From Brenneria bubanii (GTDB lineage: Bacteria > Pseudomonadota > Gammaproteobacteria > Enterobacterales > Enterobacteriaceae), in assembly GCF_022378355.1 (NCBI RefSeq), contig NZ_JAKMAJ010000007.1, positions 186,001 through 250,000 of the forward strand: a stretch of 64,000 nucleotides of DNA, read 5' to 3'. The notes beneath the pieces were generated by a model that was not told the DNA's origin, did not search any database, and saw only the letters and a list, made by a program, of their open reading frames with translations. Position 1 is the stretch's first letter. Every line of letters begins with the position of its first letter. The position numbers and the translations under genes were made by a program. Below are positions 1-8,572 of the stretch, piece after piece.

Positions 1-605
1 AAGCATTGCAATGGCATCTGTTGGACTCCGGGGCGATCTATCGCGTCCTGGCTCTGGCTGCCTTACACCATCAGGTGGATATTCAATCGGAAGAAGCGCT
101 GGTTCCGCTGGCCTCCCATCTGGACGTGCGATTTATTTCTGGCGGCGGGCAGTTGGAAGTGATCTTGGAAGGTGAGGACGTCAGCAACGAGATCCGCACC
201 GAAGACGTTGGCAACACCGCCTCGCAGGCGGCGGCTTTCCCCCGTGTTCGTGAAGCATTATTGCGGCGGCAGCGCGCGTTTCGTGAAGCTCCGGGACTGA
301 TTGCCGACGGTCGCGACATGGGAACAGTGGTGTTTCCCGACGCGCCGGTAAAGATTTTCCTCGACGCCAGCGCAGAAGAGCGCGCGCGGCGACGTATGCT
401 ACAGTTGCAAGAGAAAGGGTTTAGTGTTAACTTTGAACGCCTTTTGTCTGAGATAAGAGAACGCGATACTCGCGATCGCAATCGACCCGTTGCACCGCTA
501 GTGCCGGCAGCAGATGCTCTGGTGCTGGATTCAACGGAAATGACAATTGATGAAGTGATTGCTCGAGCGCTGGCGTATTCCCGCAAAGTGCTCGCTCAGT
601 TATAG
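1..605 (+). CDS. cmk: Cytidylate kinase, 5'-truncated by window edge
   Basis: Cytidylate kinase phosphorylates CMP and dCMP with ATP in the cytoplasm, feeding CTP and dCTP synthesis. About 200 residues are visible, from the Leu-Gln-Trp-His-Leu-Leu-Asp-Ser-Gly stretch to a TAG stop. This matches E. coli Cmk almost residue for residue. The roughly 28 N-terminal residues, including the P-loop, lie outside the window. The first complete codon is at position 3, and the TTG at 6 is an internal Leu, not a start. Visible family marks are the DSGAIYR segment, the [11 protein letters not shown] segment and the lid-region arginines near ERDTRDRNR. rpsA follows 114 bases downstream on the same strand, as in E. 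coli. Identity is certain; only the 5' end is missing. Confidence 0.97.
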   Translation, partial: ALQWHLLDSGAIYRVLALAALHHQVDIQSEEALVPLASHLDVRFISGGGQLEVILEGEDVSNEIRTEDVGNTASQAAAFPRVREALLRRQRAFREAPGLIADGRDMGTVVFPDAPVKIFLDASAEERARRRMLQLQEKGFSVNFERLLSEIRERDTRDRNRPVAPLVPAADALVLDSTEMTIDEVIARALAYSRKVLAQL

Positions 606-719
606 ATATAACAATGAATTTTTACCTCTCTGTAAGGATGAACAGCGGGGCATGTTAAACAACCCCATCGAGCAGGATGCCAGATGGACGTTAAATTAAA
701 GACTCCTAAGATTATCAAC
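606..719 (+). promoter_or_regulatory. rpsA leader, probable S1 autogenous control region
   Basis: This is the untranslated stretch between cmk and rpsA. It carries a GGGG...CCCC hairpin (647-650 with 663-666) and has no Shine-Dalgarno at the usual distance from the rpsA ATG at 720; the nearest bases are ATTATCAAC. In E. coli the rpsA initiation region is likewise folded, lacks a proper Shine-Dalgarno and is the target of S1 autorepression. The layout here fits that, but the regulation itself is inferred from homology. Confidence 0.55.
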
Positions 720-2390
720 ATGACAGAATCTTTTGCTCAACTCTTTGAAGAATCCCTGAAAGAAATCGAAACCCGTCCTGGTTCCATCGTTCGTGGTGTT
801 GTTGTTGCTATTGATAAAGATGTTGTACTGGTTGACGCCGGTTTGAAATCTGAATCAGCCATTCCGGTAGAGCAATTTAAAAATGCCCAGGGCGAACTGG
901 AAATTCAGGTTGGCGATGAAGTAGACGTAGCTCTGGACGCTGTTGAAGATGGCTTCGGTGAAACTCTGCTGTCTCGTGAAAAAGCTAAACGTCATGAAGC
1001 ATGGCTGATGCTTGAAAAAGCTTACGAAGAAGCTGCGACTGTTACCGGCGTTATCAACGGTAAGGTCAAAGGCGGTTTCACTGTTGAGCTGAACGGCATT
1101 CGTGCGTTCCTGCCAGGTTCACTGGTAGACGTTCGTCCGGTTCGTGATACGCTGCATCTGGAAGGCAAAGAGCTTGAGTTCAAAGTGATCAAGCTGGATC
1201 AGAAACGCAACAACGTTGTTGTTTCTCGCCGTGCGGTTATCGAATCTGAAAACAGCGCTGAACGCGATCAACTGTTGGAAAACCTACAGGAAGGCATGGA
1301 AGTCAAAGGTATCGTCAAGAACCTTACTGACTACGGTGCATTCGTTGATCTGGGTGGCGTTGACGGCCTGCTGCATATCACTGATATGGCTTGGAAACGT
1401 GTTAAACATCCGAGCGAAATCGTCAATGTGGGCGACGAAATCACTGTTAAAGTGCTGAAGTTCGACCGCGAACGTACTCGTGTTTCTCTGGGCCTGAAAC
1501 AACTGGGCGAAGATCCATGGGTTGCTATCGCTAAACGTTATCCGGAAAGCACTCGTCTGACTGGTCGTGTAACCAACCTGACTGACTACGGCTGCTTCGT
1601 TGAAATCGAAGAAGGCGTTGAAGGTCTGGTACACGTATCCGAAATGGATTGGACCAACAAAAACATCCACCCGTCCAAAGTTGTCAACGTTGGCGACGTA
1701 GTGGAAGTTATGGTTCTGGATATCGACGAAGAACGTCGTCGTATCTCCCTGGGTCTGAAACAATGCAAAGCCAACCCGTGGCAGCAATTCGCTGAAACCC
1801 ACAACAAGGGCGACCGCGTTGAAGGTAAGATCAAATCCATCACTGATTTCGGTATCTTCATCGGTCTGGATGGCGGCATCGACGGTCTGGTTCACCTGTC
1901 CGACATCTCCTGGAACGTTGCAGGCGAAGAAGCGGTTCGCGAATACAAGAAGGGCGATGAAATCGCCGCTGTTGTATTGCAGGTTGATGCAGAACGTGAA
2001 CGTATCTCCCTAGGCGTGAAGCAACTGGCTGAAGACCCGTTCAATAACTACCTGTCTCTTAACAAGAAAGGTGCTATTGTTACTGGTAAAGTTACAGCTG
2101 TTGACGCCAAAGGTGCTACAGTTGAATTAGCAGACGGTGTTGAAGGTTATCTGCGCGCTTCTGAAGCTTCTCGTGACCGCATTGAAGATGCAACGCTGGT
2201 ATTGAACGTTGGCGACAGCGTTGAAGCGAAATATACCGGTGTTGATCGTAAAAACCGCGTTGTCAGCCTGTCCGTTCGTGCCAAGGACGAAGCAGACGAG
2301 AAAGATGCTATCGCGACTGTTAACAAACAGGAAGACGGCAACTTCTCTAACGCTATGGCTGAAGCTTTCAAAGCAGCGAAAGGCGAGTAA
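720..2390 (+). CDS. rpsA: 30S ribosomal protein S1
   Basis: S1 is the large RNA-binding protein of the small ribosomal subunit that helps dock and unfold mRNA during initiation. The product has 556 residues against 557 in E. coli. It contains six consecutive S1 (OB-fold) repeats at about 20-90, 105-170, 190-260, 277-347, 364-434 and 450-520, with signatures such as [19 protein letters not shown] and [10 protein letters not shown]. The ATG at 720 gives the family N-terminus [15 protein letters not shown]. An in-frame ATG at 684 would add 12 residues absent from E. coli S1. Codon use favours highly expressed codons, as expected. It lies between cmk and ihfB as in E. coli. Confidence 0.98.
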   Translation: MTESFAQLFEESLKEIETRPGSIVRGVVVAIDKDVVLVDAGLKSESAIPVEQFKNAQGELEIQVGDEVDVALDAVEDGFGETLLSREKAKRHEAWLMLEKAYEEAATVTGVINGKVKGGFTVELNGIRAFLPGSLVDVRPVRDTLHLEGKELEFKVIKLDQKRNNVVVSRRAVIESENSAERDQLLENLQEGMEVKGIVKNLTDYGAFVDLGGVDGLLHITDMAWKRVKHPSEIVNVGDEITVKVLKFDRERTRVSLGLKQLGEDPWVAIAKRYPESTRLTGRVTNLTDYGCFVEIEEGVEGLVHVSEMDWTNKNIHPSKVVNVGDVVEVMVLDIDEERRRISLGLKQCKANPWQQFAETHNKGDRVEGKIKSITDFGIFIGLDGGIDGLVHLSDISWNVAGEEAVREYKKGDEIAAVVLQVDAERERISLGVKQLAEDPFNNYLSLNKKGAIVTGKVTAVDAKGATVELADGVEGYLRASEASRDRIEDATLVLNVGDSVEAKYTGVDRKNRVVSLSVRAKDEADEKDAIATVNKQEDGNFSNAMAEAFKAAKGE

Positions 2391-2398
2391 TAACGGTG

Positions 2399-2427
2399 GA
2401 GTGGGCAACGCAGGTTGCTCACTCTTT
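2399..2427 (+). terminator. Hairpin between rpsA and ihfB
   Basis: An 11-bp stem (2399-2409 with 2414-2424, one G-T pair) with a GCAG loop is followed by TTTAAA. It starts 8 bases after the rpsA stop. The short T stretch suggests a partial terminator that lets some transcription reach ihfB. Confidence 0.6.
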
Positions 2428-2481
2428 AAACGGTAGTAAGTTATCGTGGTTGTTTACCTAATCCACGTACTTGGAGGAACC

Positions 2482-2766
2482 ATGACCAAGTCTGAACTTA
2501 TTGAAAGACTTGCTGGACAGCAATCTCATATCCCGGCCAAAGCGGTCGAGGATGCAGTGAAAGAGATGCTCGAGCAGATGGCCACAACACTGGCTGAAGG
2601 TGATCGCATTGAGATCCGTGGGTTCGGCAGTTTTTCACTTCACTACCGTGCACCACGCGTTGGCCGTAATCCGAAAACGGGTGAAAAAGTCGAGTTGGAA
2701 GGCAAGTATGTCCCTCACTTCAAACCGGGTAAGGAATTGCGCGACCGCGCCAATATCTACGGTTAA
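2482..2766 (+). CDS. ihfB: Integration host factor subunit beta
   Basis: IHF-beta pairs with IHF-alpha to bind and sharply bend DNA in replication, recombination and transcription. The 94 residues equal the E. coli length. The HU/IHF fold is plain: N-terminal [10 protein letters not shown] helix, the GFGSF segment, and the DNA-intercalating beta-arm with RNPKTGEKV, where Pro is the wedge residue. The ATG at 2482 has a GGAGG eight bases before it; a longer frame from 2446 adds nothing conserved. It follows rpsA with a hairpin between them and is closed by a strong terminator. In E. coli the next gene is comEC; here about 23 kb separates the two. Confidence 0.98.
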   Translation: MTKSELIERLAGQQSHIPAKAVEDAVKEMLEQMATTLAEGDRIEIRGFGSFSLHYRAPRVGRNPKTGEKVELEGKYVPHFKPGKELRDRANIYG

Positions 2767-2798
2767 TACTGTAGTTTTGCCTGCAAGATGATGTACAG

Positions 2799-2827
2799 AA
2801 TGGCGCCTGAAAGGGCGCCATTTTTTT
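2799..2827 (+). terminator. Rho-independent terminator of ihfB
   Basis: A 9-bp GC-rich stem (AATGGCGCC with GGCGCCATT) is followed directly by seven T. It lies 33 bases after the ihfB stop. It separates ihfB from the minus-strand cluster that ends at 2923. Confidence 0.9.
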
Positions 2828-2922
2828 ATGCTCGTAATCCGTCAGGCAGCCATAAGCCTGCTGGAAAAGGTTTCCGACTATCTGCGGAGCGTGATTCGCG
2901 CAAGTTTTGAACACGATGGCGA

Positions 2923-3570
2923 TCAACGGGGGGGCGGCGCGCCCAACCATTCGACAGCAAACATCCCCGCGGCGCTAACGGCGTCGATGGCCACGCATCC
3001 TATCTCGTTTCTGATGCGTGGCGCTAGGGCGATGGTCGACAGGCCCGTGCAGGAAAACGCGATCACTTTCGCGCCGCCGCGGTAGAGCCGCCGAGCACAG
3101 GCAAATGCGCTTTCTCTACCTTCCGACGTGAGCAAATCGGTTGTTTGCGCCACGCCGTCCGGACGCGCATAGGCAACATCCTCTCCCAGTATGCGGCGAA
3201 ACGGCGCCGGTGCCCGATCGCCGATACCCATAACCGCAACGGGCAGCCTGAGATTGGCGGCGATCCGGGCGCAAGCGCTGCCCGCGCTGATCACCGGTAT
3301 GGCGACGGCGCGGCGAAGCTGCGCCAAACCGGGATCGGCGGCACAACTAAGAAATATTGCCTGACATCCTTGCTGTTGATAAGACTGGCCGAGCGCAATA
3401 ATCTTGGGAATAGCGATGTTTTCGCTGTCGCGGTCGAAAATGCCATGGTCTTGATCGGCAATGCAGCGACTAACAGACTGTAAACCATATTCCTGCCGCA
3501 ACAGGCGTCCATGTTCGTCGAGCAGAGACCGATCCGAGGTAGTGAGTACACGAATAATGCCGAGCGTCAT
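2923..3570 (-). CDS. Asp/Glu/hydantoin racemase family protein
   Basis: This 215-residue protein belongs to the aspartate/glutamate/hydantoin racemase superfamily, cofactor-independent enzymes that invert a stereocentre with two cysteines. Both expected cysteines are present in context: Cys76 in LSCAADPG and Cys174 in FSCTGLS. The start at 3570 (MTLGIIRVLT) is preceded by a GGAGG about six bases away; an in-frame ATG at 3636 would add 22 unconserved residues. It is the last gene of the minus-strand cluster, 41 bases after peptidase E. The C-terminus ends in Ala-Pro-Pro-Pro-Arg, coded partly by a run of seven C, where a frameshift could alter the tail. The substrate is unknown; an aspartyl or hydantoin-like compound would fit the neighbours. 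Confidence 0.8.
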   Translation of the reverse strand: MTLGIIRVLTTSDRSLLDEHGRLLRQEYGLQSVSRCIADQDHGIFDRDSENIAIPKIIALGQSYQQQGCQAIFLSCAADPGLAQLRRAVAIPVISAGSACARIAANLRLPVAVMGIGDRAPAPFRRILGEDVAYARPDGVAQTTDLLTSEGRESAFACARRLYRGGAKVIAFSCTGLSTIALAPRIRNEIGCVAIDAVSAAGMFAVEWLGAPPPR

Positions 3571-3611
3571 GAGCGTCCTCCAGGGAGCGTGGTGAGATTC
3601 TTTCTCTGAAT

Positions 3612-4307
3612 TTATGTCAACCGTATCTCGCCGCAATCCAGTGTTGTCGGCGGCTGTTGTGCCTTAAACAGCGTCGCCGGATAGGGGCCGTCCAGGCGGA
3701 CATGTTCGCCGTCAACCGTCAGCCAGTCGCCTTCAGGCATGCCGACGATAGTGATATCGGGTTGAGCCGTTAACAGTTCAGCTAACCGCTGGTTGCGGGT
3801 TTCGCCCTGATGTCCATCGGGAAGTCGATTGGTATAATGCGGGTTGATCTGAAAATCGATCAAATTCAGCGCTTCGAAGCCCTGCGGATCGATGATGGGC
3901 ATATCATTGGTGGTGCAAATTGTCGGGCAGGCAAGATTGGCGCCTGCGCTCCAGCCGATATAGGCCGCGCCCTGTTGAACGCGCTGGCGGATAGCAGTCA
4001 GCAACCCGCGCTCTCGGCAGCACTTCAGTAGATTGAAGGTATTGCCGCCGCCGACGATGATGATATCGGCATTGAGTACGGCCTGTCGCGGATCTACCGC
4101 AGTATGAACCGAGGTAATCGCGATATCGATAGCGGATAATGCCCGTCGCACTTTTTCCGTGTAATCATCCCAGCTTATTGTCACGCCGGCAAAAGGAATA
4201 AAGAGTGCGTTCTTACGCGTCTTGGCCAGGCAGCGAATTGCATCCTGCGCATGTTCCAGATAGCCTTTGCCCGGCAGACTTGAATTGCTAAGCAGTAATA
4301 GTTCCAT
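3612..4307 (-). CDS. pepE: Peptidase E (alpha-aspartyl dipeptidase)
   Basis: Peptidase E is a cytoplasmic serine peptidase (family S51) that hydrolyses dipeptides with N-terminal aspartate. The protein has 231 residues against 229 in E. coli and is closely similar throughout. The known catalytic triad is intact: Ser120 in GWSAGAN, His157 in INPHYTN and Glu192 in MPEGDW; Asp135 is also conserved. The N-terminus [20 protein letters not shown] matches the family, and the ATG has AGGAAA upstream. It sits 19 bases downstream of the AroM-family gene in a six-gene minus-strand cluster with an OPT transporter. That suggests the system handles aspartyl peptides. The enzyme identity is firm; its role in the cluster is inferred. 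Confidence 0.93.
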   Translation of the reverse strand: MELLLLSNSSLPGKGYLEHAQDAIRCLAKTRKNALFIPFAGVTISWDDYTEKVRRALSAIDIAITSVHTAVDPRQAVLNADIIIVGGGNTFNLLKCCRERGLLTAIRQRVQQGAAYIGWSAGANLACPTICTTNDMPIIDPQGFEALNLIDFQINPHYTNRLPDGHQGETRNQRLAELLTAQPDITIVGMPEGDWLTVDGEHVRLDGPYPATLFKAQQPPTTLDCGEIRLT

Positions 4308-4326
4308 TCAACTTTTCCTGTCGTGA

Positions 4327-5001
4327 TTAAATTAGCCCGGCGACAAGGCGGGCGATTAATGCGTTGGAAAGCAGAACCGGCAAGCCGGTAGCCTCAATGA
4401 CCTGTTGCCGGTGCCATTCGGTATATCCCATACAGTCCATAATGATGACGTCCGCCTGCTGCGCTTTTAAGGAAAGCGCAGCCTGAAGCAATTCATCGCG
4501 GCTTCCGTCATAAGGCGATACCGCCGCGTAAACGGGCGGGCGTTGCACATGGCGCCATTTTTTACCTTCGCTGGCTATCTGTTTTTCCAACGGCACGAGA
4601 ATGCCGGCCTGGCGCTGGTCGATAAGCGTGGCGGCGACAGGCGGCACCAGCCTGTCTGGTTCAATCAGCCATGCCTGCCGGCAAGAAAGACCATGAAACT
4701 CGCCGGTACAAAGCAATATGATCAGCGAGCAGCCCTGTTGTTCCAGCTGGTTCAACTTTTGTTGAACCGCCTGATGTACGGCCGTTTTGCCTAGGATAAC
4801 GGCGCTGCCGTCCAGCAACCTGCTGGTCAACACCGCGTCATCCGGCCGTGGTGCGAATTGCCGGTCAATGGCGGCTTTATCTAAAACGTCCAGCACCCCG
4901 GCGTGAATACACCGGGTCCCAACCGGCAGAAGCGACTCCAGTATCGGCGTAATATCGGCGCGAGGAGCCTGACCGATAGTCAGTGTACCGAGCAGCGGCA
5001 T
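4327..5001 (-). CDS. AroM-family protein with two racemase-like Cys motifs
   Basis: This 224-residue protein aligns over its length with E. coli AroM (225 residues), a protein without proven function despite its name. Shared landmarks are the N-terminal TIG motif, the segment around EP.R..PP, and DCMG near the C-terminus followed by VLLSN.LIARL. Unlike E. coli AroM, which as I recall has Ser at the first position, this one has a cysteine in each of two motifs: Cys98 in LLCTGEF and Cys190 in MDCMGYT. The spacing resembles the two catalytic cysteines of Asp/Glu racemases. The start at 5001 has AGGAGG at ideal distance; the ATG at 5007 is too close to it. It lies 13 bases after the DUF1177 gene. 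It is probably an enzyme of the cluster, not part of aromatic biosynthesis. Confidence 0.8.
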   Translation of the reverse strand: MPLLGTLTIGQAPRADITPILESLLPVGTRCIHAGVLDVLDKAAIDRQFAPRPDDAVLTSRLLDGSAVILGKTAVHQAVQQKLNQLEQQGCSLIILLCTGEFHGLSCRQAWLIEPDRLVPPVAATLIDQRQAGILVPLEKQIASEGKKWRHVQRPPVYAAVSPYDGSRDELLQAALSLKAQQADVIIMDCMGYTEWHRQQVIEATGLPVLLSNALIARLVAGLI

Positions 5002-5014
5002 AGTCATCTCCTCC

Positions 5015-5944
5015 TCATTGGCGTTTTTGCAAGTGAGCCAGCGAACCATAAAGTTCGATCAAATGATCATATTCGGCCTGTTCGAAGAACTGGCAGGTAT
5101 TGCGGGTATATTCTTTGGCGACTTCCACCACGAATTTTGCCGTCGCCGCGATATCGATCTCATGGCTGGCGCCGGTTCCGCAACCCGGTACGGCGCTTTC
5201 GGTGGTGATGGCGACGCCAACCACCGGCGCGTCGGTGGCAATCGAGGGCTGGAGAATACTGTTCAGGTGGTATACGCCGTTGCCATAGGGCGTAATATCC
5301 TGAGTCGTGATGGGGAAGGTCACCGGCGCTCTGCCGCTGGTCATTTCCATGATGCGCAGTAAATCATCGGAGAGGCGCAGAATGTATCCCTGCTTTACCG
5401 TCGGTGAAATAGCGTACCCCTTATGGTTGATGATGCGATTGCCTTTAGTGGTGTCAATGGACAATACCGCATCCATTTCAGGCATCACTTCCTGTTCGTT
5501 CATGTCTTCGGTGTCCACCGGCGAGTCCATGAAGTCGACCGGTTCGTGTGGCCGGGTCGGCGCATCCGGGCAGATGTGCGTTGTGATGATCACATCGCCC
5601 GGCAGCGTATCGCCCTGAGCTTGCATGTGAGCCAGTTTCAATGCCGCCGCAACGGCCGCAACGGCGCCGTCGCCATCCGAAACCAGACCGATACGCTCAG
5701 GGCGAGCGCCGATGCCGCCTAAACGACCGACGATGCCGATGGTACGGGACTGACCGCCTTTGCGTTTGCCGCTGCTGCCGGGAATGATGATTTTTACGAA
5801 ATCCGTTTTCCCCTTATCGCCTTTGAATTCGGTGACGCTGACCTCAACGTCAGCGTAGGCGGAAAGCAGTTCGACGACGGTTTTTCCGCTGGCGGCGGCG
5901 CTATCAAGGGCTTCGAATGCTTGTAAAGTTTGTTGAAGACTCAT
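5015..5944 (-). CDS. DUF1177 family protein
   Basis: This 309-residue protein is full length for DUF1177, a family with no established function. There is no signal peptide or membrane segment, so it is probably cytoplasmic. Two regions catch the eye. One is GLVSDGDGAVAAVAAALKLA (about 86-105) followed by LPGDVIITTHICPDAP, which looks like the Asp-Gly-x-Gly helix and following strand of M20/M28-type metallopeptidases. The other is a C-terminal His-Glu at 261-262 before a long helix. Conserved-looking Asp and His residues (90, 92, 123, 127, 133, 164, 261) could bind metal. This is inference from pattern only. The ATG at 5944 has a purine-rich GAGAGAG upstream. It is located between an OPT transporter and the AroM-family gene. 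Confidence 0.8.
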   Translation of the reverse strand: MSLQQTLQAFEALDSAAASGKTVVELLSAYADVEVSVTEFKGDKGKTDFVKIIIPGSSGKRKGGQSRTIGIVGRLGGIGARPERIGLVSDGDGAVAAVAAALKLAHMQAQGDTLPGDVIITTHICPDAPTRPHEPVDFMDSPVDTEDMNEQEVMPEMDAVLSIDTTKGNRIINHKGYAISPTVKQGYILRLSDDLLRIMEMTSGRAPVTFPITTQDITPYGNGVYHLNSILQPSIATDAPVVGVAITTESAVPGCGTGASHEIDIAATAKFVVEVAKEYTRNTCQFFEQAEYDHLIELYGSLAHLQKRQ

Positions 5945-5979
5945 CTCGTTCTCTCTCTCTAATAGGTGTTTGCCCGTTA

Positions 5980-6090
5980 TCTTTCAAGTCGCAGGCGCTT
6001 GCTGCCCTTATTCACCCCGGCCATTTACTTGAGTAACGCCAGGGATTCGCTCGGTTGCCGGCTTCCTGCAGCTCGATATGTATCGGGTAC
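5980..6090. repeat. Imperfect palindromic intergenic repeat
   Basis: A roughly 110-base element sits in the 171-base gap between the OPT transporter and DUF1177 genes. Its terminal arms, TCAAGTCGCAGG (5984-5995) and CCTGCAGCTCGA (6065-6076), are inverted repeats matching at 9 of 12 positions. The interior has a second inverted pair, TTACTTGAGTAA (6026-6037). From memory it resembles a non-coding palindromic repeat scattered in Pectobacterium, Serratia and Yersinia genomes. Transcribed within the cluster mRNA, it would fold into a long hairpin. Confidence 0.7.
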
Positions 6091-6115
6091 ATTCAGGAAT
6101 GTCGTGGTATTGCCG

Positions 6116-7753
6116 TTATTTCCCACTGATTTTGCTGGAAAATATGGAACTGAAGAAATTGAATATCGCATCGCCGGCGATCAGGCCAGCGGCAAAAACC
6201 TCCATCCGATTCCGCATTTTTTCTCCACCGATCTTGATAATCATTAACCGCAGCGCAATCCCCAGCAATACCGCCCAGCCGGCCAACGGATTGGCGATCA
6301 GCAGGCCGGTAGCCAGCAGAACGCCTAATTGGCGTTTGGATCCGCCCAGCCATTGAATCAAGGCGCCGGGTATCGCCCAGATCACCAGCGATTTGGCGAT
6401 GTCCATAGAAACGCCGGCCTGGATGGTCGCGACATACACTTTGGCGACCGGTGGAACCAAATTATTCTGGAAGTAGCTCTGATAGGAGAAATACACCACC
6501 GGAATGGCGATAACAAAAGCGACCAGTGCGGCAAACAGCTGCTGACGACGGCCCTCCAATTCAAAGGCAGCATCCACGCCATTGTCGCGCAGGATAAAAC
6601 CGGCTTTCAGGTCATAGCCCATATCGGCGAAGGCCGGGCCGGTGGCGACGGAAAAAGAGCACAGCACGGCGAGTCCCAATAAGGGAAAACCGATCATCAT
6701 GCCGATGATCAGGGTGATCAGCGCGACGGCAAATGCCGGGAACCAGCCGGAGTGCATCGCAGCCAGTCCGACAATCAGCTCATGAATAAAGGCGGCAAAA
6801 GCGGCATAGACGATAAACGCCACCAGCATGCCCACCGACATTTCGCTGTACAGTCCGGTACCCGCCGCAATCAGCATCGCAAGCACGATATAGCCAATCG
6901 CCCCCATGCGGATCGCGCGCAGAATGTGCTGGCGGTCATCGTTAGCGGCTTTCAGCGATTCGGCCGACAGTGAAGCCTGCGCGTCTTTTCGACCGCGAAT
7001 AAGCACGACAACCTGAAAAAGCGCCACAATACCCGCGCCGATCATCATACCGTGGGGGATATAGTTCTTATTAATATCAATGCCCAAGATAGGCAGGCTG
7101 TAGCCACGCAACAGTAAGCCGAGACCAAACATCGTCAGCGCCCAGATATTGCCGATAAAGGCCGTACCCAGCGCCGACATGGGTAATTTAAACCAGGAAC
7201 CGATGGCGCCGATAGCCAGTCCGGCGCTGAGGATGGCGGCCTGACTGCCTCCCTGATCGCCGGCCTTGATCGACTCTGCCGCCGCCACGCCCGGCGGCCA
7301 GGTGCCGCTCGCCGGGAATACCGACGTATTGAACATGCGGTAAAGCAGGTACGCATCCAGCAGCATGGCCAGCGCGACGCCAATGAACACCGGCAGCACC
7401 AGATCAGGTCGGCCAAATAACCACATTACGCTGATTGGCAGCAGCAGGCTGTTGGCCGCGCCAAACGTCGCGGACGAGATAGCCGTCTGCGCCAGATTTT
7501 GCACGTGAACCGAGCGGAAACGGCGTAACAACTGCAGGGGAATACGGGCAATGATCATGGCGATCAATGCGCCGATAATCGACGTGTTCGGGGTAACCCC
7601 CAGCGTGGTCAATAGCTGGATGCCAATGACCGCGCCAAACAGGCTCAAGACCACGAGAAACACCAGCGTCAGTGGATTAAAACTGCGATGGTGCCGCTCT
7701 TTTGGTTTCTCCGGATGATTTTCCGTCTGGTTTAGGGATGAATGATCGGACAT
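6116..7753 (-). CDS. OPT/YSL family transporter
   Basis: This 545-residue polytopic inner-membrane protein is of the oligopeptide transporter (OPT/YSL) superfamily, proton-coupled importers of small peptides or metal chelates. After a hydrophilic N-terminus of about 25 residues come many hydrophobic segments, starting FNPLTLVFLVVLSLFGAVIG and including a conserved-looking FPASGTWPPGVAAAESIKAGD segment split by the family's Gly-Ala-rich helices. The length fits bacterial OPT proteins. The ATG at 7753 has AGGAG nine bases upstream. It lies 49 bases downstream of the IclR-type regulator and 171 bases upstream of DUF1177. It is the only transporter in the cluster, so it probably imports the compound the other enzymes act on. 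The substrate cannot be read from sequence. Confidence 0.85.
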   Translation of the reverse strand: MSDHSSLNQTENHPEKPKERHHRSFNPLTLVFLVVLSLFGAVIGIQLLTTLGVTPNTSIIGALIAMIIARIPLQLLRRFRSVHVQNLAQTAISSATFGAANSLLLPISVMWLFGRPDLVLPVFIGVALAMLLDAYLLYRMFNTSVFPASGTWPPGVAAAESIKAGDQGGSQAAILSAGLAIGAIGSWFKLPMSALGTAFIGNIWALTMFGLGLLLRGYSLPILGIDINKNYIPHGMMIGAGIVALFQVVVLIRGRKDAQASLSAESLKAANDDRQHILRAIRMGAIGYIVLAMLIAAGTGLYSEMSVGMLVAFIVYAAFAAFIHELIVGLAAMHSGWFPAFAVALITLIIGMMIGFPLLGLAVLCSFSVATGPAFADMGYDLKAGFILRDNGVDAAFELEGRRQQLFAALVAFVIAIPVVYFSYQSYFQNNLVPPVAKVYVATIQAGVSMDIAKSLVIWAIPGALIQWLGGSKRQLGVLLATGLLIANPLAGWAVLLGIALRLMIIKIGGEKMRNRMEVFAAGLIAGDAIFNFFSSIFSSKISGK

Positions 7754-7802
7754 GAAACACCACTCCTGAATTGAGATAACTTACTTGGTTTTTTATAACG
7801 GC

Positions 7803-8567
7803 TTACTCTAACCAGTAGCGGTCGCCATATTTTTTGCCGATCGGCATGGCCGAGTCGGTTAATTGCTGGGCTAAATTCTGTATTTCCTGTTCACTCGCCA
7901 TGCTGGCCGGGAATGTCAGGCAAAATGCAATGGCTTCGCCGCTTTGCGGATTTTTCACCGAACAACTGATAGAGGCGGTGCCGGAGACCGCTTCGTTAAT
8001 TGCGGAAGACCAGCGCTGTTGCTTCACCGTCTGCAGCTGTTCCTGAAGACGTTCGAAAGGGAGCTGCCTTTTACCTTCCGCCGGCAGCGTTTGGTCAAAA
8101 TAGACCTGTAGTTGCTGGGTGCTATAGCGAGAGAGCAGCGAACGTCCGGTGGATGTCGCCCATGAAGGGGAGCGGGTGCCAGGATGGGTAATAACCTGCA
8201 ACGCATGGCGGCCGGGAATCACTCGCAAGACCAGAATGTCAGGACCATCCAATACCGAAAGGTAGCCGGTATGGCCGGTAGAATGGCATAACGCGCGCAG
8301 CGCCTGTTCGATATCGTCGGTAAGAGACGAAGTGCGGTGGGCCAGATAGGCCACTTCCAACAGCATCAAGGCCGGACCATAAGTGGCGCTGTGTGAATCT
8401 TTGCTCAAAAAACCGGTTTCACAGAGCTGCTTCAGTACCCGCGAGGTGGTGCTTTTAGGCAACTGTAGATGTGTAATCACATCACCGGCGGTAATGCCGC
8501 GTTTGAGTTGACTCATCAAGTTCAGAATCGCGGCGGTAGTATTTAATATGCTCATATCAAGTCTCAT
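7803..8567 (-). CDS. IclR-family transcriptional regulator
   Basis: This 254-residue protein has the IclR layout. The N-terminal winged helix-turn-helix spans about 10-65, with recognition region LPKSTTSRVLKQLCETGFL. The C-terminal effector-binding domain is about 80-250. IclR proteins usually control adjacent catabolic genes and their own gene in response to a small ligand. It is the first gene of the minus-strand cluster, directly followed by the OPT transporter, so it probably regulates the whole set. The start at 8567 is used here; ATG at 8555 is nearly as good and neither has a strong Shine-Dalgarno. A GGAAC-CGA-GTTCC palindrome lies six bases upstream of the first ATG. Confidence 0.87.
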   Translation of the reverse strand: MRLDMSILNTTAAILNLMSQLKRGITAGDVITHLQLPKSTTSRVLKQLCETGFLSKDSHSATYGPALMLLEVAYLAHRTSSLTDDIEQALRALCHSTGHTGYLSVLDGPDILVLRVIPGRHALQVITHPGTRSPSWATSTGRSLLSRYSTQQLQVYFDQTLPAEGKRQLPFERLQEQLQTVKQQRWSSAINEAVSGTASISCSVKNPQSGEAIAFCLTFPASMASEQEIQNLAQQLTDSAMPIGKKYGDRYWLE

Positions 8568-8572
8568 AAAAT

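Noticed and set aside
1284-1895. 203-codon minus-strand frame inside rpsA
   Set aside because: It is an antisense shadow of a highly expressed gene; composition mirrors the S1 repeats.
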